Position numbers and translations under genes: made by a program. This document shows, piece after piece, positions 20,042 through 28,559 of a stretch of DNA of 64,000 bases. The stretch lies in contig JALBWU010000004.1 of the NCBI GenBank assembly GCA_022678445.1, positions 124,001 through 188,000 on the forward strand. Direction: 5' to 3'. The notes under the pieces were generated by a model. That model ran no database searches, was not told where the DNA came from, and saw only the letters and a program-made list of their open reading frames with translations. Source of the DNA: Candidatus Aramenus sp. CH1 (GTDB lineage Archaea; Thermoproteota; Thermoprotei_A; Sulfolobales; Sulfolobaceae). Each line of letters starts with the position of its first letter. The first letter of the stretch is position 1.

Positions 20042-20703
20042 CTCAATCCCCTCAACAGAAGTAGTCCGTCAACGTTTCCGTCAACTGAAGTTAAGGGAAA
20101 GGAAGCCCTCTCGGGGTGAGGCATTAGCCCAATTACGTTACCCTCCTCGTTGGCTATACCAGCGATGTTCAGCACGGAGCCGTTGGGGTTGTAGTCCTCT
20201 GAAACCTCCCCTTTCTCGTTTGAGTACTGAAACACCATAAGCCTCCTAGCTTCCTCCCCGTCTAAGACGAACCTGCCCTCGGCGTGGGCTATTGGCATCC
20301 TCAAAACCTTCTTTGGCAGGTTCTTGGTGAGCCTAGTGTCATCCCTCACCACCTTCACGTAAATCCACTTGGATATGAACCTCATCTTCAAGTTGGGCAG
20401 GAGGCCTCCCTTTAGGAGACCGCTTTCAGTCAAGATCTGGAATCCGTTGCATATACCCAGCACGGTCTTCCCTTGGTCTGCCATCTCCTTTACCATCTTC
20501 ATGGTCTCCGTGCTTGCAGCTATTGACCCTGCCCTTAAGTAGTCGCCAAAGCTGAAACCCCCCGGTATTACGACGGAGGAGTACCTATCTGGGTCCAAGT
20601 CCTTGTACCTCACTATCTCGGCCTCTACCTTTGCCTCCCCCAGCGCCTTCAGGACGTCATAATCGCAAGTGGTTCCAGGGAACTTAATGACCGCCGTCTT
20701 CGT
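20035..20703 (-). CDS. purQ: FGAM synthase glutaminase subunit PurQ, with non-canonical start
   Basis: This class I glutaminase has its nucleophile in VLGICNGFQIL and histidine in LMPHPERASFP. The only in-frame ATG/GTG/TTG is a GTG at 20613, but the family-conserved N terminus FPGTTCDYDVLKAL is encoded upstream of it, without any stop. An ACG at 20703 gives MKTAVIKFPG, exactly the expected beginning. It follows GGTGAGG (20708-20714) with good spacing and lies within the end of purS, giving about 222 residues. An ATT at 20688 is an alternative. The frame is closed by TGA just before the ACG. The function is secure and the start is inferred. Confidence 0.85.
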   Translation of the reverse strand, partial: TKTAVIKFPGTTCDYDVLKALGEAKVEAEIVRYKDLDPDRYSSVVIPGGFSFGDYLRAGSIAASTETMKMVKEMADQGKTVLGICNGFQILTESGLLKGGLLPNLKMRFISKWIYVKVVRDDTRLTKNLPKKVLRMPIAHAEGRFVLDGEEARRLMVFQYSNEKGEVSEDYNPNGSVLNIAGIANEEGNVIGLMPHPERASFPLTSVDGNVDGLLLLRGLRW

Positions 20704-20950
20704 TCTTCCTCACCCTTATTTCCACCTTGTGAACAATGGGGTTGTAGAGCCTCTTTTCGTCAGCGACTCTCTTGGCTATGTTCATAGCTTCCTCCTCTGA
20801 CCCCGCGTCTACCCTGAAAAGTACGTACTTCCCCGCCCTCACTTCCTTGACCTTGTCGGTCACCTTGTCTACCATGTACTTCTTTATTGTTTCTCCCTCT
20901 GGGTCCCTTACCCCTTCCTTGTTAAGGACAATTATCTCCACGCTGTACAT
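20684..20950 (-). CDS. purS: FGAM synthase subunit PurS
   Basis: This 88-residue alpha/beta protein begins [20 protein letters not shown] and continues RAGKYVLFRVD, typical of PurS, which dimerises and bridges PurL and PurQ for ammonia transfer. Its ATG overlaps the purC stop by one base, and its 3' end overlaps the inferred start of purQ by about 20 nt. The presence of PurS agrees with the short PurL downstream. Confidence 0.92.
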   Translation of the reverse strand: MYSVEIIVLNKEGVRDPEGETIKKYMVDKVTDKVKEVRAGKYVLFRVDAGSEEEAMNIAKRVADEKRLYNPIVHKVEIRVRKNEDGGH

Positions 20951-21657
20951 CAGACCACCCTCTTTAACCTCTCGAGGAACTCAGCGTAAGAAGACGCCAC
21001 CACCTCAAGGGGCTGTCCCTTCCTGTAGAGGTCCTTGTCGTATATTCTCCCCTCCCTGTCCCTTACCCTCATGGAGTCCAAGGATATCTCATCACCTATG
21101 ATGAGCTCGTCGCCCAGCCTTCCGAACTCCAACTTGAAGTCGTAGAGGACGAGGCTCATCCTCTTTACCATGCCCTTAAGTACCTTGTTTGCCCTTACCA
21201 TTATCTCTTCTACCTGTTCAGCCTCCTTCCTCGTCATTAGCTTCAGGAACTCCATGTGGTGGTAATTTAGCATGGGATCGTGTCTAGCGTCGTCCTTCAA
21301 GAAGAACTCGACTATGGGAGGGTCGAAGACCTCCCCTTCCTTTATTGGCAACCTCTTCACTATGCTACCTGTGGCCAAGTTCCTGAGTACCACCTCAACG
21401 GGTACCATCTTCAGCCTCTTGGCTATCATAGTCCTCTCGTCGTACATCCCAACGTAGTGCGTCTTGATTCCTTCCCTCTCTAAAGCCCTAAAGAAGAGGG
21501 CAGACGTTTGGGCGTTAATTACGCCCTTGTCTTTTATCACGTCGACCTTTGCCCCGTCCCCGGCGGTAACGGTGTCCTTGAACTTCAGGAGCACGTGCCC
21601 CTCATCAAAGGAGTAAACTTCCTTTGTCTTCCCTTCCCCGAGCTTCGTAAATTCCAT
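20950..21657 (-). CDS. purC: SAICAR synthetase
   Basis: This 235-residue enzyme joins CAIR with aspartate. It starts [17 protein letters not shown] and carries [33 protein letters not shown] and [12 protein letters not shown], all family signatures. It is the first gene of the purine operon (purC-S-Q-L-F-F'-D-M). The TATA box at 21678-21687 is centred about 26 nt before the ATG, so translation probably begins at the transcript 5' end. No purE/purK, purB, purH or purP is present here, so the pathway is completed elsewhere. Confidence 0.95.
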   Translation of the reverse strand: MEFTKLGEGKTKEVYSFDEGHVLLKFKDTVTAGDGAKVDVIKDKGVINAQTSALFFRALEREGIKTHYVGMYDERTMIAKRLKMVPVEVVLRNLATGSIVKRLPIKEGEVFDPPIVEFFLKDDARHDPMLNYHHMEFLKLMTRKEAEQVEEIMVRANKVLKGMVKRMSLVLYDFKLEFGRLGDELIIGDEISLDSMRVRDREGRIYDKDLYRKGQPLEVVASSYAEFLERLKRVV

Positions 21658-21677
21658 ATCCCAGATTTCCTTAACTA

Positions 21678-21687
21678 ATATAAAAAG
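21678..21687 (-). promoter_or_regulatory. TATA box of the purine operon
   Basis: ctttttatat on the minus strand lies 26 nt before the purC ATG. It appears to be the only promoter for the eight tightly coupled genes down to purM at 12993. Confidence 0.6.
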
Positions 21688-21766
21688 TCTTCTCAGTAGT
21701 CCCCTAATAATTTACTTGGTTAAGGAAACAAGCATTAAATAGCCTATCCGTTTTCCTCAATTGCCT

Positions 21767-22105
21767 ATGGAAATAACAATAGACGACTTCGCTAAGCTCG
21801 ACATAAAGGTTGGCGTGGTTAAGTTTGCTGAGAAAATTGAGGGCACTAAACTCCTTAGGTTGATAGTCGACCTAGGAAGCGAGGAAAGGCAGATAATATC
21901 GGGGATAGCCGAGTATTACACGCCAGAGCAGATGTTAAACAAGAAGGTAGTCGTGTTAACTAACTTGAAGCCTAGGGTGATCAGGGGCTATGAGAGCCAG
22001 GGTATGGTGCTTGCAGCGGGGTGCAAGGAAGACGAGAAAAGGGGCGTGAGGCCTAGTCTTTTAACTTCAGACTCAGATGTTCCACCTGGCACCAAAATAT
22101 GCTGA
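21767..22105 (+). CDS. tRNA-binding-domain protein (MetRS beta-like / CsaA-like)
   Basis: This protein of about 112 residues is a single OB-fold tRNA-binding domain: ITIDDFAKLDIKVGVVKFAEKIEGTKLL, IISGIAEYYTPEQMLNKKVVVLTNLKPR and ESQGMVLAAG. This matches the C-terminal domain of methionyl-tRNA synthetase, encoded as a free-standing subunit in many archaea. It may dock on MetRS or other synthetases. The ATG at 21767 is preferred; a TTG two codons earlier sits 26 nt from a ttaaat box. It overlaps nog1 by 7 nt. Confidence 0.85.
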   Translation: MEITIDDFAKLDIKVGVVKFAEKIEGTKLLRLIVDLGSEERQIISGIAEYYTPEQMLNKKVVVLTNLKPRVIRGYESQGMVLAAGCKEDEKRGVRPSLLTSDSDVPPGTKIC

Positions 22106-23079
22106 ACCCCTTTGAGAAGATCAATTGCCCGCCCAAAGTCGAGGACTTCATTAAGTCCCAGCTCAACAGGCTTTCAAGGATCTCTGGGGAGACGATAAAG
22201 GACAGGGAAATAAGGAGGCTAATTTCCTATAGGGATAACCTCAACAAATACGTGGAGTTCGTCAACTCCTTCCCCAACGTCGATAAGCTCCACCAGTTTT
22301 ACAGAGAGTCCATGGAAATCGTGGCTGGCAAGAGTTCCAGGGAAATTAAGATCTGTCTGGCGGTTGCGATGAAGTCCGTGAAACTCGCCATGAAGATACT
22401 TAACCAGTACATAGGCAAGATAAAGACTTCAGACGAGAAGGTGAGTAACAGGCTGATGAGGGAGGCTTTCGGTAGGGCTTCCTCAGTCCTTAGAAAAGAC
22501 CGTTGCATTAATTGGCTAATAAACTTGGCAAAGCAACTGAAGAAGCTTAAGAGCATAGACCCCTCGTTACCCACTGTAATAGTTGTAGGCCCCCCAAACG
22601 TGGGCAAGTCGACCTTGGTTTCGAGGATATCCTCTGCTAAGCCAGAGGTGGCGAGCTACCCGTTCACTACCAAGGAGATCCACGTGGGCCACATAGAGTG
22701 GAACTTCTCTAAGATCCAAGTAATAGACACTCCAGGGATCCTCGATAGGCCCCAGGAGAGTAGGAACGAAATAGAGAAGAAGGCAATAAACGCCTTGAGG
22801 AACTTGAATGGCGTCGTGGTTTTCCTCTTTGACGTCTCAAAGTACTCCCTCTACTCTCCTAAGGAGCAGTTGGACCTCTACGAGGAGGTGAAGTACTTTG
22901 GCAAGAGGGTGATCCCAGCGTTGAACAAGATAGACGAAGTAGACCCGGGCATCTACGAACAAGTAACATCGGCGTTGAGGGAGAAGTTCTTTAAGATAAG
23001 CGCGGAGAAGGGAGTTGGGCTAGAAGAACTTAAGAAGGAGATCATGAAAGTCTTACAAAATGAAGTACTGGGTAATTGA
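22099..23079 (+). CDS. Nog1-family GTPase
   Basis: This 326-residue protein has an N-terminal helical domain of about 160 residues (NPFEKINCPPKVEDFIKSQL) and a G domain: G1 VVGPPNVGKSTLV, G3 VIDTPGI, G4 LNKID, G5-like ISAEKG. This arrangement defines the Obg/Nog1 group. In eukaryotes Nog1 acts in 60S assembly and the archaeal form is presumed to act on 50S subunits. It has no long C-terminal extension. Genes before and after overlap it, suggesting a short plus-strand operon ending with queE. Confidence 0.9.
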   Translation: MLNPFEKINCPPKVEDFIKSQLNRLSRISGETIKDREIRRLISYRDNLNKYVEFVNSFPNVDKLHQFYRESMEIVAGKSSREIKICLAVAMKSVKLAMKILNQYIGKIKTSDEKVSNRLMREAFGRASSVLRKDRCINWLINLAKQLKKLKSIDPSLPTVIVVGPPNVGKSTLVSRISSAKPEVASYPFTTKEIHVGHIEWNFSKIQVIDTPGILDRPQESRNEIEKKAINALRNLNGVVVFLFDVSKYSLYSPKEQLDLYEEVKYFGKRVIPALNKIDEVDPGIYEQVTSALREKFFKISAEKGVGLEELKKEIMKVLQNEVLGN

Positions 23080-23695
23080 GATATTTACCTCCGTACAAGG
23101 AGAAGGGGAAGTGGTGGGGTACCCCTCCAACTTCGTTAGGCTAGCCGGTTGCAACTTGAGGTGCGTCTGGTGCGACACCAAGTACTCGTGGCTTAGATCT
23201 GACGGGAAGGAGATGACAGTAGAGGAGATAATTTCTAAGCTTGACTTGAGGATGCCATACACAACAATAACCGGAGGGGAACCGCTCCTCCAAGATCTCT
23301 ACCCACTCGTCAAGGCGTTGAAAGAAAGGGGGCAGAGGGTCATAGTAGAGACCAACGGCACTGTGATGCCTAGAAAGGAGTTGAGGGAGCTTGTGGACGT
23401 GTTCTCCGTGTCCCCAAAGCTCAGGAACTCTGGGTACCAAATAAACTACAAGTTCCACCAAGACTGGGCGACCTACTACAAGTTCGTGATCACGAGCCTT
23501 GAGGACGTGGACGAGGTGGTGAAGTTTGTGGAGGACAACGGGATTAACCCCACGAAGGTTATACTACAACCCAATGGCCTCTTAAACGACGAAGAGTACA
23601 TGAAGACCTTGAGGCAGTTAGGCAACTTCGTAGTTGGCAGAGGTCTTCCCTTTAGGATCCTTCCCCAGCTTCACAGAATCCTCGGATACAGATGA
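23060..23695 (+). CDS. queE: 7-carboxy-7-deazaguanine synthase QueE
   Basis: This 211-residue compact radical SAM enzyme converts CPH4 to CDG, a step toward archaeosine. EIFTSVQGEGEVVGYPSNF is the family N terminus, the cluster motif is AGCNLRCVWCDT (C-x3-C-x2-C, about residues 31-38), then TITGGEPLLQ and the C-terminal ILPQLHRILGYR. It begins inside the end of nog1 (20 nt overlap). Its last 78 nt overlap the taw3 gene on the other strand. Both are tRNA-modification genes. Confidence 0.93.
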   Translation: MKYWVIEIFTSVQGEGEVVGYPSNFVRLAGCNLRCVWCDTKYSWLRSDGKEMTVEEIISKLDLRMPYTTITGGEPLLQDLYPLVKALKERGQRVIVETNGTVMPRKELRELVDVFSVSPKLRNSGYQINYKFHQDWATYYKFVITSLEDVDEVVKFVEDNGINPTKVILQPNGLLNDEEYMKTLRQLGNFVVGRGLPFRILPQLHRILGYR

Positions 23696-24262
23696 CTCAA
23701 TTACCTTTTGAAGTTCCCTCATCTTCTCCTTTCCCCTCTGTAGGATCTCGTTGGACAGCCTTGTGAGCCTTGCTACCTCTTCCCACGGCACCTCCTGTTT
23801 CTCGTCCTCCCTAATCAAGTGGACGAACTTTATCCCAGTCTTGAGCTCCACGAGGACGCCCTTTGAGTTCTTGGTTAATATACCGCTGTGTTTGAAGCCC
23901 ACGAGTCTTGCTAGCCTAATAACCTCCCACGCCTCTTCCTCGTCCTTTGTGTACGCGTGTATTATGGGACCTTGGACTACGAGCCAGAGCCTATATAGCT
24001 GTCCCTTGCCCAAGGTGTTCGCTAGGTCCTTTTCCTCTACCTTCAGGTGGTCCTTGAAGACGATGGTGGAGCCTTTTCTGGACCAAGGGTAGACTCCATC
24101 TATTATAGTTATCCTTCCGCTACAGCTACTGTAGGTGTAGGTCTTCTCTCTCTTGAAAAAGGCCATGAGAAGGCCGAAGATGTCCGGGTCTAGGTAGCCT
24201 ATTTCCTTGTCGTGATATATCCTCTGCAGGGCCTTCAGCTTAAACTCTTCCCAGCTCTCCAC
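23618..24262 (-). CDS. taw3: tRNA wybutosine-derivative methyltransferase Taw3 (TYW3 family)
   Basis: This 214-residue protein has TYW3 signatures: YTYSSCSGRITIIDG near residue 45, YRLWLVVQGPIIHAY in the middle and GFKHSGILTKNSKGVLVEL after it. The enzyme N4-methylates the wyosine precursor at G37 of tRNA-Phe. The start is the GTG at 24262 with an actttattag box 26 nt upstream (leaderless). The C-terminal 26 or so residues, which overlap queE, look like a non-conserved extension. Confidence 0.87.
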   Translation of the reverse strand: MESWEEFKLKALQRIYHDKEIGYLDPDIFGLLMAFFKREKTYTYSSCSGRITIIDGVYPWSRKGSTIVFKDHLKVEEKDLANTLGKGQLYRLWLVVQGPIIHAYTKDEEEAWEVIRLARLVGFKHSGILTKNSKGVLVELKTGIKFVHLIREDEKQEVPWEEVARLTRLSNEILQRGKEKMRELQKVIESSVSEDSVKLGKDPKGKTSANYEVA

Positions 24263-24296
24263 AACCTTTTTTCCTAAAGTCTAGCTAATAAAGTGT

Positions 24297-24677
24297 GTGA
24301 AGATAGAGGAGGCTTACAGGCTCTTTCTTCTAGGGGAAGAGAGGGAGATAGAGGTAAGGGAAGACCTTGAGGTAGACAGGGAAATAAAGGAGATCCCTAT
24401 AGGCACGAGGGTTCTCCTAAACGTCAGGGGAAGGAGGAGGACGGTGGACCTAGGTTTCCTTTACATCGCCAGTAAGTGCAGTAGGGAGTTCGTTAGGGAC
24501 TACTTGAACATGGACCTCTCCCTAGAGGAAATCCACGAGAAATACGGCGTCTACACGGAGCTGGAGTTCGTTGCCCTGAACTGCCTAGACGAGGTTAAGG
24601 ACTTAGACGCCAAGGAGGCTTTGAGGAAGCTCAAAGCCTTTATACTTACTAGAGAGAATAGGAAGCATGGATTTTGA
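24297..24677 (+). CDS. Conserved-looking hypothetical protein
   Basis: This 126-residue charged, mostly helical protein starts with GTG at 24297 (MKIEEAYRLFLLGEE). It has an arginine cluster (VRGRRRTVDLGF, about residues 43-54) and two cysteines. I recognise no domain. It overlaps the following lipoamide dehydrogenase gene by 11 nt, so both are probably co-transcribed. That may mean a related role, but the sequence gives no mechanism. No membrane segment or signal peptide. Confidence 0.5.
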   Translation: MKIEEAYRLFLLGEEREIEVREDLEVDREIKEIPIGTRVLLNVRGRRRTVDLGFLYIASKCSREFVRDYLNMDLSLEEIHEKYGVYTELEFVALNCLDEVKDLDAKEALRKLKAFILTRENRKHGF

Positions 24678-26019
24678 TGTAGTGGTAATAGGCGGTGGAG
24701 TCGGAGGATTAGCCTCAGCAATTAGGTCAGCGGAACTGGGGAAAAGGGTAGCAATAGTGGAGAGGGACGTAATTGGAGGGGAGTGCATAAACAGGGCGTG
24801 CATTCCTTCCAAGACGCTCATCGACGCTGTGAAGCTGGTCTCGAGGACAAGGAAGTCCCCTTGGATTAAGGCTAACGCCAGCATAGACTACGAAATCCTA
24901 AACCAGCACAAGAACAAGTCGATAGAGGCAATAAGGAACAACTTGATTGAGAACTTGAGGAAGCACAACGTAACGGTTATAGCGGGCGAAGGTAAGGTAA
25001 ACGAGCACGGAGAAGTACAAGTAGAGGAGAAAACCATCACCTTCGACAAGCTAGTAATAGCCACAGGCTCCTCCCCGATCTCCCTTGCCGACTTCCCCCT
25101 AAACGGGAGGAACGTGCTCGACCCTTGGACTGCAATGAACTTGCCTTCGCTTCCCAACTCCATCGTAATAGTAGGAGGGGGAGTGGCTGGCGTAGAGCTG
25201 GCTACGTTATTTAGGGCCCTAGGGAAGGAAGTGACTATCCTTGAGCTGATGCCCCAGCTACTGCCCGGCTTCGACAGGGAGATAGCCAGCGAGACGAAGA
25301 AAAGACTAGAGGAGAACGGAATAAAAATATACCTACAAGCCAGGTCAAAGATAGTGGACTCCAAGGACAAGGTCAAGTTCTCCGTGTCCCTCCCCAACTC
25401 GAGCGAAACTGTGGAGGGCGACCTGGCGGTGATAACTATAGGGAGGAAGGCTAACAACGACAACTTGGGACTGAACAACTTGAAGGTGGAAGTTGACCAG
25501 AGGGGCTACATAAAGGTGGACGGAAAGGCTAGAACTTCCAACTCCAGGGTTTATGCAGTGGGGGACTGCGCTGGCATACCGCTCTCCGCCACCAAGGCGT
25601 GGAAACAGGGAATAGTAGCAGGGGACAACATAGGCGGTAAGGACAGCGTCATGCCAAAGTACATACCCATCTCTATATTTGCCGACCTGGAGATTGGGCT
25701 TGTCGGCAAGAGCCTAGATGACGTTAAGAAGGAGGGAGTGGAAGCAACAGAGGTAAAGGTAGAAATGAGGGAGATACCTAGGGCTTGGACGGTAAACGAG
25801 ACTGAGGGGTTCCTCAAAGTGGTAGTAGACAAGGAGGGTAGGATACTGGGGGCCCACATGATAGGTGAGGGCGCCACCGAGATAATAAACACCATGGCTT
25901 TGGCAATAGAGGGCAACTTGACCATGAAGGAGCTGTACAAGGTGTCGTTCTCCCACCCGACGCTGACCGAGGTTATATCAGAAGTAGTCCAGAGGTTCTA
26001 TCACGGAGAACTATATTAA
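24667..26019 (+). CDS. lpdA: Dihydrolipoamide dehydrogenase-type flavoprotein
   Basis: This 450-residue pyridine nucleotide-disulfide oxidoreductase has the FAD motif VVVIGGGVGGLASAIRSAELG, the redox disulfide GGECINRACIPSKTL (C-x4-C), the NAD motif IVIVGGGVAGVELATLF, GDCAGIPL for FAD, and the C-terminal active-site SFSHPTLTE with HP-x4-E. It reoxidises dihydrolipoamide or a related dithiol. No E2 or other 2-oxoacid dehydrogenase gene is nearby, so the physiological partner is uncertain. A mercuric-reductase-like or other disulfide substrate is possible but less likely. Confidence 0.85.
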   Translation: MDFDVVVIGGGVGGLASAIRSAELGKRVAIVERDVIGGECINRACIPSKTLIDAVKLVSRTRKSPWIKANASIDYEILNQHKNKSIEAIRNNLIENLRKHNVTVIAGEGKVNEHGEVQVEEKTITFDKLVIATGSSPISLADFPLNGRNVLDPWTAMNLPSLPNSIVIVGGGVAGVELATLFRALGKEVTILELMPQLLPGFDREIASETKKRLEENGIKIYLQARSKIVDSKDKVKFSVSLPNSSETVEGDLAVITIGRKANNDNLGLNNLKVEVDQRGYIKVDGKARTSNSRVYAVGDCAGIPLSATKAWKQGIVAGDNIGGKDSVMPKYIPISIFADLEIGLVGKSLDDVKKEGVEATEVKVEMREIPRAWTVNETEGFLKVVVDKEGRILGAHMIGEGATEIINTMALAIEGNLTMKELYKVSFSHPTLTEVISEVVQRFYHGELY

Positions 26020-26032
26020 CCCTTTAAATCAT

Positions 26033-26350
26033 ATGGCAAATTCAATGAATGAAAAGGAAAGGAGACAAGTGAAGAAGGCGCTGAAATTTCTCTTTTTCTC
26101 CTCAAGGGGAGGGAGGACGAGGCTACGAATCGTTAAACTCCTCGAGGGAGGTGCCTTCAACGCCAACCAGATAGCTGAGGCCTTGGGCTTAGACTACAAG
26201 ACGGTCATGCATCACTTGGAAGTCCTCGGGGAGAACAACCTCGTGGTAAAGGACGGGGAAAAATACGGGGCAAGGTATAGGCTTTCCTCGGAGTACAAGC
26301 TATTTAAGGACATTTTAGAGGAACTAGAAAAGGAGGCAAAATACTCTTAA
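26033..26350 (+). CDS. ArsR-like winged-helix transcription regulator
   Basis: This 105-residue protein has a winged helix-turn-helix core: RLRIVKLLEGGAFNANQIAEALGLDYKTVMHHLEVL, here split as strand-helix-helix with recognition helix DYKTVMHHLEVL, then a wing NNLVVKDGEKYGARYRL. It is a predicted dimeric DNA-binding repressor or activator without recognisable sensor residues. A second in-frame ATG at 26045 is possible. It lies 24 nt before cdvB3 and contains that gene's promoter at its 3' end, so a regulatory link to cdvB3 is conceivable but unproven. Confidence 0.78.
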   Translation: MANSMNEKERRQVKKALKFLFFSSRGGRTRLRIVKLLEGGAFNANQIAEALGLDYKTVMHHLEVLGENNLVVKDGEKYGARYRLSSEYKLFKDILEELEKEAKYS

Positions 26351-26353
26351 ACG
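26344..26353 (+). promoter_or_regulatory. TATA box of cdvB3
   Basis: ctcttaaacg is centred 26 nt before the GTG start at 26375 and overlaps the stop codon of the upstream regulator gene. It gives cdvB3 an independent, leaderless transcript. Confidence 0.5.
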
Positions 26354-26374
26354 TTATCGCCCGATATTTATTCC

Positions 26375-26863
26375 GTGAAGAAGAACCTAGCGGAGCTCTT
26401 GACGGAAGTTAGGGTTGCCAGAAACAAGCTGAGGCTCTGGAGGTCTAGGATTTCCAGTAAGGTAGAGCAGTATAGGAGCTTGTCCATAAGCAACGCCACT
26501 AGGTTTTCCGTGCTTGCGGAACAGTACGCCAAGGAGTCAGAACAGTTGGAGAAGATCTCAGAGTACTTGGAGAAACTCGACGTCCTTCTAGAGCTTCTAG
26601 AGGTAAAGATAGAGACGGTAATAACGGTGGGAAAGGTGGTAAACGACGCGCCTGCGGTCGTCGAGGCCTTGAAGCTCTTCAAGGGGATAACGCCGTCGTT
26701 AAGCACCGAGTTCTCGTTAGCTATAGATGCTATATATACCGATTTCTATACCTCTATAGATGTTCCACAAGAAGTGAAGATAAGGTCAACCAACGAGGCA
26801 AAGAAGGTCCTAGAGGAAGTCGATTCCATAGTGAAAATGAGGGAAGAGGGAGCAAAAGCTTAA
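26375..26863 (+). CDS. cdvB3: CdvB3-like ESCRT-III homologue
   Basis: This 162-residue protein is entirely helical. The N terminus is basic (KKNLAELLTEVRVARNKLRLWRSRISSKVEQYRSL), as in ESCRT-III helix 1, followed by long heptad-rich helices and a short acidic C terminus. It is shorter than CdvB and lacks a C-terminal winged helix or obvious MIM motif, matching the small paralogue CdvB3. ESCRT-III proteins of Sulfolobales remodel membranes in cytokinesis, vesicle formation and viral egress. The exact paralogue assignment rests on length and on remembered gene order near the pur and pyr clusters. Confidence 0.75.
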   Translation: MKKNLAELLTEVRVARNKLRLWRSRISSKVEQYRSLSISNATRFSVLAEQYAKESEQLEKISEYLEKLDVLLELLEVKIETVITVGKVVNDAPAVVEALKLFKGITPSLSTEFSLAIDAIYTDFYTSIDVPQEVKIRSTNEAKKVLEEVDSIVKMREEGAKA

Positions 26864-26886
26864 ATCTATATAGATCTACGTAAATT

Positions 26887-27903
26887 ATGCCAGGAAAAAT
26901 AGTGAGAAAGGTACAGTTAACGGGAGGCTCCACCTATATAGTTTCCTTGCCCAAGAGTTGGGTCAAACTCCTTTCCTTGAAGCCAGGAGACGAGGTAGAG
27001 ATATCCCAGGATAAGAACTTGAGGCTAATCATCGCCCCTAGGACTTCCGAGCAGAAACAGGAGAGAGCAGTAATAAGTTGCGAAAACCTCAAGCCCGATT
27101 TCGCCATAAGGGAGTTTATAGCCTATTACATGGCAGGCTACGTGACCGTATCGCTCTCCTGCGGTAAAATGAAGCCCGAGGATAGATCCGTAATAAAGGA
27201 CGCCATAAGGAAGAGGCTCTTGGGGGCTGAGGTTGTTGAGGAGGACGCTGATTCCTTAACTGTGCAGTTCTTGGTAAACGAGAAAGACCTGCCCATTTCT
27301 AGGGCCATATCGAGAGCCGCTACCATATCCCAGAACATGCTTAAGGACGTGATCACGGCTATGGAGAACTGGGACGTGGATATAGCAAGGGAAGTGACGG
27401 AACGGGACGACGAGGTTGACAGGTTTTACTTCTACGTATCTAGGCAGTTGAGCCTCAGCGTGTCCAACTTCGAGATCTTGGAGGAGGAGGGCTACAACAT
27501 CGCTCAGATCGTCGACATACATTCCGCCATAAAGTCCATCGAGAGGATAGCCGACCACTCGAGTAGGATAGCTGGACTCATCCCACAGTTCAACGGGCAA
27601 AGGGATAAGGACCTAATAGAATTTGGGAAGCTTGTTTTGGAGGTGTACAAGAGGGCCACCTCGGCTTTCATTGAGGGGAGGAAGGACATAGCCAACAAGT
27701 TGATAGAGGAGGACGCAAAGATAGCTGAAATACACAGACAAGTGTCGTCAAAGGTACTCTCCTCCGACTCCCCTTACAAGATAAGCTTCCTCATGACGTC
27801 GGACTCCTTCAGGAGGATAAGCAGGTATTCGATGGACCTGGCTGAGACGTCAATAAACATACTGGCAAAGAGGAGGGCAGAGTACGAGGAACTGAGGGAC
27901 TAG
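26887..27903 (+). CDS. PhoU-family regulator with AbrB-like N-terminal domain
   Basis: In this 338-residue protein, residues 1-45 form a SpoVT/AbrB-like swapped-hairpin domain ([32 protein letters not shown]), and two PhoU helical repeats follow, containing [24 protein letters not shown] and [13 protein letters not shown]. The acidic ExxxD motifs bind metal clusters in PhoU proteins. In archaea this architecture is linked to phosphate-uptake regulation, but no pst genes are adjacent. A gcttaaatct box lies 26 nt before the ATG. The stop overlaps the convergent gene by 4 nt. Confidence 0.85.
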   Translation: MPGKIVRKVQLTGGSTYIVSLPKSWVKLLSLKPGDEVEISQDKNLRLIIAPRTSEQKQERAVISCENLKPDFAIREFIAYYMAGYVTVSLSCGKMKPEDRSVIKDAIRKRLLGAEVVEEDADSLTVQFLVNEKDLPISRAISRAATISQNMLKDVITAMENWDVDIAREVTERDDEVDRFYFYVSRQLSLSVSNFEILEEEGYNIAQIVDIHSAIKSIERIADHSSRIAGLIPQFNGQRDKDLIEFGKLVLEVYKRATSAFIEGRKDIANKLIEEDAKIAEIHRQVSSKVLSSDSPYKISFLMTSDSFRRISRYSMDLAETSINILAKRRAEYEELRD

Positions 27904-28559
27904 AACTCTAGGTACGTAAAGACCAAGTTCTCAGACTTAAAACCCTTGTAGCTGTCAACCAGCTCCTCTAGCCTTTTTGCCCTCTTGACCGACTTGGAGA
28001 GCGACAGGAGACTTTCTCTGTCTTCAGGTGTGTAAGGTCCCTTCCTTAAGATAAAGGAACCGCACTTTGTGTTCATAACTGCCACCACCACGTACCTCTG
28101 GATGAAGTTGTGGTCTGCGGTCTCTAGATCCTTGTGCGAAAAGAGGCATATCCCGGGATGGGTGTGGGCCAGGGCTATTCCACTTGGTAAAGGTAAGGAG
28201 ACCTTGTTTTCCTCTCCCTCGAAGATTGCGAACTCCCCGGAGTCCAAAAGCACGTTTATGAACTCGATCCCGGTCTCCATGGTCCTGCTAGTGTAGGGAG
28301 CCATTACCTCCTTTAGGAACTCTACGTATTCCGAGAAGATCTTATCGTAGAGGACAGTGTAGGGCAGTGGGGCTTTTCCTGTCTCCACTCCCTCGTAACC
28401 CTCGGGGAGAGGCGATCGGACGTAAACCTTCTTAAGGTCTGTGGTTGGGGCTTCTCCCACTTCCTCGTGTAAATCTTCGGCCAGGGTTAAAAGCCCGTAG
28501 AGCTCCGCTATCTTCCTGCTCCTGTTATTGCTGTCGATCCTCTGCTCCTTTACACTCAT
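27900..28559 (-). CDS. JAMM/MPN-like putative metalloprotein in the pyrEF operon
   Basis: This is a 219-residue protein. The segment [21 protein letters not shown] resembles a JAMM zinc motif (H-x-H-P...S-x2-D), but there are nine residues between the second His and the Asp, one fewer than the usual ten. A plausible preceding strand contains [13 protein letters not shown]. The flanking sequence is not a clear match to deubiquitinase or RadC members. It overlaps pyrF by 35 nt and is the third gene of the pyrE-pyrF operon. From memory, S. acidocaldarius also has an unassigned ORF there. Function unknown. Confidence 0.6.
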   Translation of the reverse strand: MSVKEQRIDSNNRSRKIAELYGLLTLAEDLHEEVGEAPTTDLKKVYVRSPLPEGYEGVETGKAPLPYTVLYDKIFSEYVEFLKEVMAPYTSRTMETGIEFINVLLDSGEFAIFEGEENKVSLPLPSGIALAHTHPGICLFSHKDLETADHNFIQRYVVVAVMNTKCGSFILRKGPYTPEDRESLLSLSKSVKRAKRLEELVDSYKGFKSENLVFTYLEF

